Source: CAYGZC01 sp964354225
Lineage (GTDB): Bacteria; Bacteroidota; Ignavibacteria; UBA10030; SZUA-254
DNA length: 16,085 nucleotides
Assembly (NCBI GenBank): GCA_964354225.1
Contig: CAYGZC010000085.1
Span: 1 to 16,085, forward strand
Reading direction: 5' to 3'
The notes below the pieces were generated by a model. It saw only the letters and a program-made list of their open reading frames with translations. It was not told the DNA's origin and ran no database searches. The translations under genes were made by a program, and so were the position numbers. Positions 1-7,945 of the stretch are shown in pieces. Numbering within the stretch: position 1 is the stretch's first letter; each line of letters begins with the position of its first letter.

Positions 1-497
1 ACACACAGCAAAATTGCCGGAAGAACATTATCAAATGAAGGCGAAACGGCAAACCAACCGCCGAGCGGCGCCATAGCCATTCCTACTCCAACACCGAAGT
101 GCGCAAGGATTGTAAAGCGCTTCATGTATGGATAGATAACAAAAATGATGAGCGGTATCGGTGATAGCATCAAACAGAAGTTTGAGATAAACGCAGCGGA
201 GCCGAAGTACAGAATGCAGCCGACAATAAAAACTCCGATGGCCTCCCTGAGTGTTATTATACGGCTGGGTAATTCGCGATGCTTTGTTCTCGGATTTCTG
301 AAATCAAACTCTCGATCTATTATACGGTTTAAGGCAAAGGCAGCAGTACGGGCACCCACAGCGGCAATTAAAACCATTGTTAATAACTCTATTGACGGTA
401 ATTCAGTAGAACCGAGAATAACACCACAATATATTAGAGGAAGTGTAAAAAGAGTGTGCTCAATTTTAACGAAATTAATAAACTTTCTCAAGAACAA
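1..497 (-). CDS. ubiA: UbiA-family polyprenyltransferase, N-terminal part (cut by left edge)
   Basis: This is an integral membrane prenyltransferase of the UbiA superfamily. It would transfer a polyprenyl chain to an aromatic acceptor in quinone synthesis; 4-hydroxybenzoate polyprenyltransferase (UbiA) or the futalosine-pathway enzyme MqnP are the closest fits. About 165 residues are visible and the frame runs off base 1. The first Asp-rich motif is clear: N-R-I-I-D-R-E-F-D at residues 57-65, followed by N-P-R-T and R-E-L-P-S-R, which is the Mg-diphosphate site in the bacterial N-R-x-x-D-x-x-x-D form. An early K-I-E-H-T-L-F-T-L-P segment is also typical. Several hydrophobic helices follow; the second Asp motif would lie outside the window. 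There is no in-frame ATG before the conserved part. The start is a TTG at 495-497 or at 489-491, after an in-frame TAA just upstream. Family is certain; exact substrate is not. Confidence 0.87.
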   Translation of the reverse strand, partial: MFLRKFINFVKIEHTLFTLPLIYCGVILGSTELPSIELLTMVLIAAVGARTAAFALNRIIDREFDFRNPRTKHRELPSRIITLREAIGVFIVGCILYFGSAAFISNFCLMLSPIPLIIFVIYPYMKRFTILAHFGVGVGMAMAPLGGWFAVSPSFDNVLPAILLC

Positions 498-525
498 ACT
501 TTCAAATTGTGTATTTGATTAAAAA

Positions 526-554
526 AATATAGACAAAAATAGAGTTTGAAGCAA
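526..554 (-). promoter_or_regulatory. Candidate promoter for the prenyltransferase gene
   Basis: On the minus strand, TTGCTT (549-554) and TATATT (526-531) are 17 bp apart. Transcription would begin near 519, leaving a leader of about 20 nt before the TTG start at 497. This is a pattern match only, in AT-rich DNA. Confidence 0.45.
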
Positions 555-585
555 GGAACGGATATCCCTTCTAAATCTAAACTTT

Positions 586-614
586 TTGATTATTTCATAA
601 ATTTTGCTTATAAT
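586..614 (+). promoter_or_regulatory. Candidate promoter for the PPIase/MoxR cluster
   Basis: TTGATT (586-591) is followed after 17 bp by a perfect TATAAT (609-614), so transcription would begin near 621 and give a leader of about 50 nt before the ATG at 673. It is divergent from the prenyltransferase promoter. It is the best promoter match seen upstream of the six-gene cluster, which has no comparable gap inside it. Confidence 0.55.
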
Positions 615-672
615 TTAACTTCAAAATCTCATAATCCAACCGGAATACTTGCAAACGAAAGGAATTATAAGC

Positions 673-2694
673 ATGAAAAATATACATGGGATGATAATCG
701 TCCCTTTCATTATAGCGCTTTATTTTATTGGTTGTTCTCCAAAAAGCAGTGACATTATCGTTCTGGAAGTAGTACCAACAAATGTCAATCTTGCTGAATA
801 TGAAAACTTTTTTACACGCAACAGTGGTGGTTGGGAGGCGGGGCGTAAAAGCACACTTGAAGAAAGGGAACATTTCTTAGATCTCCTTACAAACTATAAG
901 CTTAAGCTTCAGGATGCAATTGACCGTAACTTGATGAATGACACCGATGTGGTCAGGGAAGTAGCTGAGTACCGGGCAAGTCTTGCATCCACATTTATGT
1001 TAGATAGAGAAATCACCGATATTGGGATTAAGGAGTTATATAATCATAAGAAAGAGGAAATCCGAACACAACATATTTTACTAAAAGTGACTCCTGATGC
1101 TTCACCCGATGAAACATTGAAAGTATACAACAAAGCGATGGAACTTATCAATCGCGCAAAAGCAGGAGAAAATTTTGATTCACTTGCCATTCGCAATTCC
1201 GAAGATCCCTCTGTCAAACTCAATAATGGTGATATTTACTGGTTCACAGGCGGACAAATGGTTGGACCATTCGAGCATGCAGCTTTTGCTCTGAAGGAAG
1301 GTGAAATTAGCTCTAAACCCGCCAGGTCAACATTTGGTTATCACATCATTAAAGTCAATGATCGCCAACCAGCTCGCGGTTTGATCAAAGTTGGCCATAT
1401 CATGGCGCGCTTTCAAAAATCTGCAACGGATTCCGCTGATACAATCGCAGCACTTACACGAATCAAGGGGCTTCATGATAGCTTAAAGAAAGGTTGGGAT
1501 TTTCATAATTTGGCGATTAAACTTTCTGAAGATGGTGGAAGCGCACCGCAAGGCGGCAGTCTGGGCTGGTTTGAGCGTCGAAGATTCGTTCAACCATTTG
1601 ATGAAGCCGCATTCAAGCTCAAACCAGGTGAGATATCGGACATTGTCCGCACACCGTTCGGGTTTCATCTTATCTACTGCGATAGTGTAAAACCATTTCA
1701 GACATTATCCGATCCACAATTTCGTGATGAGCTTAAGAAAGTATATCAACAACAACGCTACAATAATGACTATGCTGTTTATCTAACGCAATTAAAAAAA
1801 GATTTTAATTATTTCTTTGATGAAAAAATCTTTAGCGAATTTGTTTCCTATCTTGACTCTACGAAAACTACCTATGATAGTGCGTGGTCATATTCCGTAC
1901 CGCAGGAATTGCGCAAACTGCTATTACTATCAATGAAGGACAGACGGATTTTATTGGACACCGTTATTGTTCTTCTGGAAACGCGCCCCGAGTATCAAAA
2001 CACAACTCTACGAGCAAATGAACTGAGGAAACGTGTCGATCAAATGGCAGAGGCATTCCTAATTGAAACAAAATCTATTGGACTGGAACAGCGGTTGCCC
2101 GAATTTGCAGCGCTTATGAAAGAATATACAGATGGTATAATTCTTTATAAAGCGGAGCAAACTGAAGTCTGGAATAAGACATCGGTTTCTGATTCTGCAT
2201 TGAAAGAATACTACGACCAAAATAGCAGCAAGTTTATCTTCCCTGAACGGGTTAACATAAACGTTCTTGCTTTTGAAACTGATACGCTGGCATTCATGGT
2301 GTATGATTCGTTAAAAAATGGTGCTGATTTCGTAGAGCTTCAAAGCCGATACCGAGAAAATCCTCCGTCCAGATCAAAAGATGGCTCACGCGGGCTTCAA
2401 CCTGTGAAAACAGATGAATTGACTATGCATGCTGAAAAACTTTCGGTGGGTGAAATGTCTGAGCCAATACGGACCGAAGACGGCTTCTATTTTATTATTA
2501 AGCTTATCGCAAAAGAAGCGGAGCGCCAAAAAACATTTACAGAAGCAGGAGCAGAAGTATCCAACGCCTATCAGGAACATATGTCGAAACTTCTAGAACA
2601 GCAATGGCTTGAAAGGATAAAACAAAAACATCCTGTGAAACAGTATAAGGAAATGCTCTCCAAAGCATTTACCTCGCCACCCCAGAGTAAATGA
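673..2694 (+). CDS. Lipoprotein with repeated parvulin (PpiC-type) peptidyl-prolyl isomerase domains
   Basis: This is a predicted periplasmic, membrane-anchored folding factor of 673 residues. The ATG at 673 is chosen because an AAAGGA lies 9 nt upstream and because the protein then begins with a clean lipoprotein signal ending F-I-G-C (Cys21); an in-frame TTG at 649 would extend it by 8 residues. Residues 128-236 form a first parvulin domain (Q-H-I-L-L-K at the start, S-E-D-P in the middle, F-G-Y-H-I-I-K-V at the end). Residues 237-340 form a second (G-H-I-M-A-R, L-G-W-F, F-G-F-H-L-I-Y). Residues about 522-617 look like a third, degenerate copy ending D-G-F-Y-F-I-I-K-L, with Tyr-Phe in place of the usual His. 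Between them, 345-520 is charged and helical, as in the chaperone arms of SurA/PpiD proteins. It is first in a tightly packed cluster and its stop overlaps the next start (ATGA). Catalytic activity is not proven; a pure chaperone role is possible. Confidence 0.88.
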   Translation: MKNIHGMIIVPFIIALYFIGCSPKSSDIIVLEVVPTNVNLAEYENFFTRNSGGWEAGRKSTLEEREHFLDLLTNYKLKLQDAIDRNLMNDTDVVREVAEYRASLASTFMLDREITDIGIKELYNHKKEEIRTQHILLKVTPDASPDETLKVYNKAMELINRAKAGENFDSLAIRNSEDPSVKLNNGDIYWFTGGQMVGPFEHAAFALKEGEISSKPARSTFGYHIIKVNDRQPARGLIKVGHIMARFQKSATDSADTIAALTRIKGLHDSLKKGWDFHNLAIKLSEDGGSAPQGGSLGWFERRRFVQPFDEAAFKLKPGEISDIVRTPFGFHLIYCDSVKPFQTLSDPQFRDELKKVYQQQRYNNDYAVYLTQLKKDFNYFFDEKIFSEFVSYLDSTKTTYDSAWSYSVPQELRKLLLLSMKDRRILLDTVIVLLETRPEYQNTTLRANELRKRVDQMAEAFLIETKSIGLEQRLPEFAALMKEYTDGIILYKAEQTEVWNKTSVSDSALKEYYDQNSSKFIFPERVNINVLAFETDTLAFMVYDSLKNGADFVELQSRYRENPPSRSKDGSRGLQPVKTDELTMHAEKLSVGEMSEPIRTEDGFYFIIKLIAKEAERQKTFTEAGAEVSNAYQEHMSKLLEQQWLERIKQKHPVKQYKEMLSKAFTSPPQSK

Positions 2695-3557
2695 AAAGTG
2701 TAATTTGTTGTTTAGCATATGCATTTACTTTTTTTCTATCAAGCTGCCATCAGCAGCCAAAAGGCACTATTATTGCGCGAGTAGGCGATGCAGAGTTGAC
2801 ACTGGAAGACGCGAAAACCAGCATCGATACTGCACGCTTTCCATTCGATGACCAGCTACGCAGGTATGTTGCACACTGGATGAATGAAGAGCTTCTCAAT
2901 CAGGAAGCAAAACGTAAAGGTATCGAAAACTCAGACCGATTCGAGCGCAAACTGCAAGAGACAGTTAGATTGCTCGAAAACCAATATTTCCTTGAGCAAT
3001 ATATCTATTCGGATACAACAGGCACAGATGAGCAGCCACCACAGGAATATTTCAAAAACCATTCTTCCGAATTTTTTGTTCAAGAAGATGCAAGGAAAAT
3101 GAATATTATTACGTTTAAAAATAGGGAACGTGCCAGCTCTTTTGCTTCGTCGGTATTGCGTGGCACATCATGGAAAGATGCTGTAAATGCCATCCTCTAT
3201 GATACAACCGCTGCATCAAACGTTGTATCTAATGCGACTGAAATATTCTATACACAACATACATTATTCCCGACAGAACTTTGGAAGGTTTCCTTAACAC
3301 TGGATATAAACGATATTTCATTCCCCGTCAAAACATCAATCGGTTTTTCCATACTTCAAGTAACTTCCTCAATAAAAAAAGGAGAACCAGCAGATTATAT
3401 GCTTGTCCGAGATGAAGTTCGTGAGCGGTTTTTTGTTGAGCACCGCCGTTTACGCTATAACGAGCTTTTAGAAAATCTGCGGAAAAGGTATAGGGTCGAA
3501 ATTCTACTAAATTCAAACACGCCATCAGACAGTAATCAAGCTTTTCAACATGAATAA
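2691..3557 (+). CDS. Parvulin-like / SurA_N-like lipoprotein, probably a degenerate PPIase
   Basis: This 288-residue predicted lipoprotein has a short signal peptide ending L-S-S-C (Cys19). The segment after it (I-I-A-R-V-G-D-A-E-L-T-L-E-D-A) resembles the start of SurA and PpiD proteins, and a helical arm follows (about residues 55-110). From about residue 115 to 240 the layout follows a parvulin domain, but the signatures are weak: the last strand reads I-G-F-S-I-L-Q-V, with Ser where active parvulins usually have His, and no clear S-x-D-P motif is seen. It overlaps the preceding gene by 4 bp (ATGA) and the following gene by 8 bp, so translational coupling with both PPIase neighbours is likely. 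I infer a chaperone without isomerase activity, perhaps a partner of the flanking proteins. Confidence 0.75.
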   Translation: MKSVICCLAYAFTFFLSSCHQQPKGTIIARVGDAELTLEDAKTSIDTARFPFDDQLRRYVAHWMNEELLNQEAKRKGIENSDRFERKLQETVRLLENQYFLEQYIYSDTTGTDEQPPQEYFKNHSSEFFVQEDARKMNIITFKNRERASSFASSVLRGTSWKDAVNAILYDTTAASNVVSNATEIFYTQHTLFPTELWKVSLTLDINDISFPVKTSIGFSILQVTSSIKKGEPADYMLVRDEVRERFFVEHRRLRYNELLENLRKRYRVEILLNSNTPSDSNQAFQHE

Positions 3558-4830
3558 AATAAAATTCTACATAATTTTTCTCTTCGTCGTTAACACTCTA
3601 CCATCGTTGGCTCAGCCGGAAGTTGTGGATCGTATTGTAGCTGTTGTTGGTAGAGAGCCGATTCTTCTCTCGGATCTGAATGCTGAGATCGAATTATATA
3701 CTTTTACTAACCATGTTGACCCGAATACACCAGGTTTAAAAAACCAAGTTCTTGATTTGCTCATCAATGAAAAACTGATACTTTCAAAAGCCCTGCAAGA
3801 TACAAATATTATAGTATCAGACGATGAGGTAGAGAATGAATTGAACGCCCAAATTGCACAGCGGGTTCAGCAGCTTGGTTCGGAGAAACGGGTTGAAGAA
3901 GCGTTCGGGATGTCTATTACCCGGTTAAGACATGAGTATCGCGATGGCATGAGAAAAAAAATTCTGATTTCAAAATTATTAGAGACTAAAAAATATTCTA
4001 TCACAATCTCTCGCCGGGAGGTCGAAGAATTCTATAGTCAATTTAGAGATAGTCTTCCACGGGTTCCTGAGGAATTGGAGCTGTATCTCATCTTTAAGAT
4101 TCCTAAAATAAGTGGATCTATAAAAAGTACACTAAAAGCGCAGACACAGAAGATCCTGGATTCAATAAAAGCCGGTGGAGATTTTACTGATTTTGCGCGG
4201 AGGTATTCTGAAGACCCGGGCACCAAGTCATCGGGTGGAGATTTAGGATTTGTTCGCCGCGGTGAATTTTTTACGGAATTTGAGGAAGCCGTTTTTGCAT
4301 TAAAAGATAATCAGTTATCGGACGTTGTTGAATCTCCGATTGGCTTTCATATCATCCAACTGCTTGAAAGACGGGGCGAGCAGGTTCACCCTCGACACAT
4401 ATTAATTAAATTTAAACGCGATGTATCGGAAGCTGATTCAACTATCGCATTTCTGAAAGCGTTAAAAGATAGTGTCAAAAATGGGGTTAATTTTTCTGAT
4501 CTTGCAAAGCGTTACTCTGATGATAAGGAATCGGCATCGCTCGGTGGTTTTTTAGGACAGCTTCCTGTCACCCAATTCGATAAAACTGTAGTAGATGCAA
4601 TCATAAATTTGAAAGATGGCGAGATAAGTGATCCCATAGAAGTTCCCTCTGAAAAAAATCGCGGTTATCAGATCATCTACGTGAAGAAACGAATCCCTGA
4701 GCATCCGATAAGCTTAGAAGGGGATTGGAATCGCCTCCAGCAGATGGCTTCATCTTACAAGCAAAGCAACGAGTACCAAAAATGGATCAAACAATTGCGT
4801 TCTGAGATTTATTGGGAAGTTCGTTTATAA
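3550..4830 (+). CDS. surA: Periplasmic chaperone and peptidyl-prolyl isomerase SurA
   Basis: SurA escorts unfolded outer-membrane proteins across the periplasm to the BAM complex. The 426-residue product, about the size of E. coli SurA, starts with a signal peptide ending S-L-A before Gln22. The mature start V-V-D-R-I-V-A-V-V-G with I-L-L-S-D-L is the classic SurA_N opening, followed by a helical domain to about residue 170. Two parvulin domains follow. The first, about 172-279, has Y-S-E-D-P-G, S-G-G-D-L-G-F and I-G-F-H-I-I-Q; the second, about 280-386, has R-H-I-L-I-K, Y-S-D-D, L-G-G-F-L-G and G-Y-Q-I-I-Y. A short C-terminal helix is the expected N/C-domain closure. In the second domain the usual final His is Gln, so the two domains may differ in activity. 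The start overlaps the preceding gene by 8 bp. Confidence 0.93.
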   Translation: MNKIKFYIIFLFVVNTLPSLAQPEVVDRIVAVVGREPILLSDLNAEIELYTFTNHVDPNTPGLKNQVLDLLINEKLILSKALQDTNIIVSDDEVENELNAQIAQRVQQLGSEKRVEEAFGMSITRLRHEYRDGMRKKILISKLLETKKYSITISRREVEEFYSQFRDSLPRVPEELELYLIFKIPKISGSIKSTLKAQTQKILDSIKAGGDFTDFARRYSEDPGTKSSGGDLGFVRRGEFFTEFEEAVFALKDNQLSDVVESPIGFHIIQLLERRGEQVHPRHILIKFKRDVSEADSTIAFLKALKDSVKNGVNFSDLAKRYSDDKESASLGGFLGQLPVTQFDKTVVDAIINLKDGEISDPIEVPSEKNRGYQIIYVKKRIPEHPISLEGDWNRLQQMASSYKQSNEYQKWIKQLRSEIYWEVRL

Positions 4831-4847
4831 AAAATGAAAAGGTAAAA

Positions 4848-5852
4848 GTGAATACAAATCAAAATTTAAAAGAATTGAACGATGTCGAAGCAGTACAATC
4901 TATCAAATCGAGCTTCGAATCAATAAAGAAAGAAATTGCCAAGGTTATTATTGGGCAGGAAGAAATTGTAGAGCAACTGCTGATTTCGCTTCTCGCCCGT
5001 GGGCATTGTTTGCTTATCGGTGTGCCGGGTCTGGCGAAAACCCTTCTTATTAAAACGCTTGCGGAAGTATTGGATTTAAAATTCAGCCGAATCCAATTTA
5101 CACCCGACCTGATGCCCAGCGATATCACGGGTACAGAGATCATCGAAGATAATCGTGCAACCGGCAGTAAATCATTTAAGTTTATTAAAGGACCGGTTTT
5201 TGCAAACATTCTTTTAGCGGATGAGATCAACAGAACCCCTCCGAAAACCCAAGCGGCACTTTTAGAAGCCATGCAGGAACATCATGTAACAGCTGCCGGT
5301 CAGAAATATATTCTTGAGGAGCCATTCTTTGTTCTGGCAACACAAAATCCAATCGAACAGGAAGGAACATACCCGCTGCCTGAAGCCCAGCTTGACCGTT
5401 TTATGTTCAATCTCTGGCTTGAATATCCGTCGGAGAAGGAAGAGCTTGAAATTGTTAAATCAACTACGAGCATGTACACACCGACCCTGAAACGTATTCT
5501 TGGAGCGGAAGAGATTCTGTTTTATCAGGATTTGGTGAGGCGTGTACCCGTTGCCGATAATGTGATCGCGTTTGCTGTTAATCTGGTAACAAAAACACGA
5601 CCAAAACTTTCCGGATCGCCTCAATTTATTAAAGACTGGCTTAGCTGGGGTGCAGGACCTCGGGCTTCCCAGTATTTGATCCTTGGTGCCAAGACACAAG
5701 CAATTCTCGACGGCAGGCATTCACCCGATATTGAAGATGTCCGAAAAGTTGTCGGACCAGTTCTCCGACATCGCATCGTTCCTAATTTTAACGCAGAAGC
5801 TGATGGTGTAGCTGCAATTCAAATCGTCGAGAAACTTCTCGCAACCCTTTAA
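4848..5852 (+). CDS. moxR: MoxR-family AAA+ ATPase
   Basis: MoxR ATPases are cytoplasmic chaperone-like AAA+ proteins that work with vWA-domain partners to assemble or activate complexes. The GTG at 4848 is preferred (334 residues): AAGG lies 5 nt upstream, whereas the alternative in-frame TTG at 4812 lies inside surA and has no ribosome site. Walker A is G-V-P-G-L-A-K-T (58-65), with Ala before Lys as usual in this family. Walker B is I-L-L-A-D-E-I-N-R (121-129), followed by the family-typical P-P-K-T-Q-A-A-L-L-E-A-M-Q-E. Sensor 1 is L-A-T-Q-N-P, and the L-D-R-F-M-F arginine-finger stretch and the C-terminal lid (W-G-A-G-P-R-A-S-Q) are intact. It sits 17 nt after surA and 16 nt before a protease gene, with a vWA protein one gene further on. 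No DUF58 gene, a frequent neighbour, is present in the window. Confidence 0.94.
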   Translation: MNTNQNLKELNDVEAVQSIKSSFESIKKEIAKVIIGQEEIVEQLLISLLARGHCLLIGVPGLAKTLLIKTLAEVLDLKFSRIQFTPDLMPSDITGTEIIEDNRATGSKSFKFIKGPVFANILLADEINRTPPKTQAALLEAMQEHHVTAAGQKYILEEPFFVLATQNPIEQEGTYPLPEAQLDRFMFNLWLEYPSEKEELEIVKSTTSMYTPTLKRILGAEEILFYQDLVRRVPVADNVIAFAVNLVTKTRPKLSGSPQFIKDWLSWGAGPRASQYLILGAKTQAILDGRHSPDIEDVRKVVGPVLRHRIVPNFNAEADGVAAIQIVEKLLATL

Positions 5853-5868
5853 AGAATTCTCTCTGTCT

Positions 5869-7941
5869 ATGAAGGCATTTCCATATATCGGAAGCCTGAT
5901 ATTCATTCTTTTTGTATTTAACTTACAATTAGCGTACACCCAATCGGGAAATAAGTATTGGGTGTTTTTCAAAGATAAAGGTCCATCCGCACCTTCAGGT
6001 ACACTTGATATGAATTCAGATGCATACCGGCAAGCGCTGGATAACGTCAATTCTCGTGCACTTGCACGTCGCACAAAAGTTTTACCTCAAAACGCTTTGC
6101 TTGATGCCGATGATCTTCCACTTTGTGAATCATATATAGATCAAATTAGAAATCTTGGTGGAAAACTTGTAGAGAAAAGCCGGTGGTTGAATGCAGCAAG
6201 TTTTTACCTTTCCTCTGATCAAATTTCAACTGCCATCCAACTGACATTCGTAAAAGAAATAAAACCGGTAACAAGATTTAGAAGCAAGCATGTTGATGAT
6301 CTTCTGCCATCATCAAACCAATCATTTCAAAAATTATCATCAATGGATTATGGCTCATCTTTTGATCAAGTTCAAATGATCAGCGTTCCCTTGCTTCACG
6401 ATTTAGGAATCACAGGAAAAGGGGTTCTCATCGGTATGTTGGATGCGGGATTTCGATGGAAAGTTCATGAGGCATTGCAAACCCGGCATGTTGTTGCAGA
6501 GCATGATTTTATCAACAACGATGATAACACTGCAAACGAAAGTAATGATGTCTCTAATCAAGATGCTCACGGTACACTTACGTTTTCGGTTATTGGTGGA
6601 TATAAACCGGGAAAACTGATCGGTCCTGCATTCGATGCAGATTTCATTTTAGGAAAAACAGAATATATCCCAGGTGGATATTACGATTATCATTGGGAAG
6701 AAGATAAATGGGCGGCAGCTATTGAATGGATGGAAGGCAATGGTGTGGATGTCGTGAGCAGCTCGGTTGGCTATGATACGTTTGTTGATGGAGTAGATTA
6801 CACATGGGAACATCGTGATTTTGATGGGCGGACTTCAGTTACGGCTAAAGCTGCCGTTCGCGCCGCACGACTTGGAGTTGTGGTATGCAACTCGATGGGA
6901 AATGAAGGACATGGAACCGATACAGTAGGAACTCTGCTCACACCCGCAGATGCCGATAGCATTATCTCGGTTGGTGCAGTCATGTTTTCGCGGCACCTTT
7001 GGTATTTAAGCTCACAAGGTCCAACAAGTGATGGACGGAAAAAGCCGGAGATTACCGCGCCCGGTGTACACATATATCATGCCTCTGTTCCCGGTCCAAA
7101 TACTTATGGTTACTCCGACGGCACATCTCTCGCAACTCCATTGGCTGCTGGTACCGCTGCTTTACTTTTATCTGCCCGACCTGAATTAACACCAATTCAA
7201 GTTCGGGATGCGTTATGCTCTAACGCAGATACTATCGATACCGGAACATATCCAACTCGCCCAAATAATTTCACCGGCTGGGGACTTGTAAATGCATTCA
7301 ATGCGGTTTTATCTTTAGGTCCTTTCTTCAGTAACAAACCTACAGCAAGCGTTAATGCCGGCTTGAGTATTATTTCAACAAATGTGATTTCAAAATATGG
7401 GATTAATCCCGATAGTGTTATATTCCATTATGCAATTGGATCAAATCCCATTTTCTCTTCGATCCCTATGAATATGGATTCATTAATATTATTCCAAACA
7501 TCAGGAAGATATAAAGTAACACTTCCACAACAAGCCACCGGAACACCGATACGTTTTTACATATATGCAAAAGACAGTGCATCGAATTATTACCGAAGCC
7601 CGGCACCGATTGTGCGATATGTTTGGCTTACGTATTATGGAGGTACAGATGTTCGTGATTCTCCCGCCATGCCTGAGTTGAAACAGAATTACCCAAATCC
7701 GTTTAGTTACAGCACAAAGATCAATTTCGATTTATCCCAGCATGAGCGCGTAGTTCTTAGAGTGTACAATTTTCTTGGACAGTTAGTGACAACATTGTTA
7801 GATGATATCCAAGAAGCAGGCGATGCTGACTGGAAATCACCTGTAACTTTTGATGGCTCTAATTTACCGAGCGGAGTTTATTTCTACCGCATGATCACAC
7901 CGTCATTTTCATCAACGAAAAAAATGATACTTATCCGTTAA
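5869..7941 (+). CDS. Secreted subtilisin-like (S8) serine protease with T9SS sorting domain
   Basis: This 690-residue protein is predicted to be exported by Sec and then by the type IX secretion system to the surface or medium. A hydrophobic signal peptide covers about residues 1-24. The N-terminal region begins K-Y-W-V-F-F-K-D-K-G, usual for Bacteroidota S8 proteases, and may act as a pro-region up to about residue 155. The catalytic set is complete: Asp192 in G-M-L-D-A-G, His234 in D-A-H-G-T, oxyanion Asn341 in C-N-S-M-G-N-E-G, and Ser420 in D-G-T-S-L-A-T-P. After a spacer domain, residues about 602-690 form a Por/T9SS type A sorting domain: Q-N-Y-P-N-P-F, V-Y-N-F-L-G-Q-L-V and a final K-K-M-I-L-I-R. 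The start has no Shine-Dalgarno match, which is common in this phylum. It lies 16 nt after moxR and 4 nt before the vWA gene. Its substrate cannot be read from the sequence. Confidence 0.93.
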   Translation: MKAFPYIGSLIFILFVFNLQLAYTQSGNKYWVFFKDKGPSAPSGTLDMNSDAYRQALDNVNSRALARRTKVLPQNALLDADDLPLCESYIDQIRNLGGKLVEKSRWLNAASFYLSSDQISTAIQLTFVKEIKPVTRFRSKHVDDLLPSSNQSFQKLSSMDYGSSFDQVQMISVPLLHDLGITGKGVLIGMLDAGFRWKVHEALQTRHVVAEHDFINNDDNTANESNDVSNQDAHGTLTFSVIGGYKPGKLIGPAFDADFILGKTEYIPGGYYDYHWEEDKWAAAIEWMEGNGVDVVSSSVGYDTFVDGVDYTWEHRDFDGRTSVTAKAAVRAARLGVVVCNSMGNEGHGTDTVGTLLTPADADSIISVGAVMFSRHLWYLSSQGPTSDGRKKPEITAPGVHIYHASVPGPNTYGYSDGTSLATPLAAGTAALLLSARPELTPIQVRDALCSNADTIDTGTYPTRPNNFTGWGLVNAFNAVLSLGPFFSNKPTASVNAGLSIISTNVISKYGINPDSVIFHYAIGSNPIFSSIPMNMDSLILFQTSGRYKVTLPQQATGTPIRFYIYAKDSASNYYRSPAPIVRYVWLTYYGGTDVRDSPAMPELKQNYPNPFSYSTKINFDLSQHERVVLRVYNFLGQLVTTLLDDIQEAGDADWKSPVTFDGSNLPSGVYFYRMITPSFSSTKKMILIR

Positions 7942-7945
7942 ACTA

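Noticed and set aside
145..522. Open frame of 125 codons on the plus strand
   Set aside because: It is antisense to the prenyltransferase, whose minus-strand motifs are unmistakable.
4859..5272. Open frame of 137 codons on the minus strand
   Set aside because: It is a shadow of the MoxR coding sequence, covering its Walker motifs antisense.
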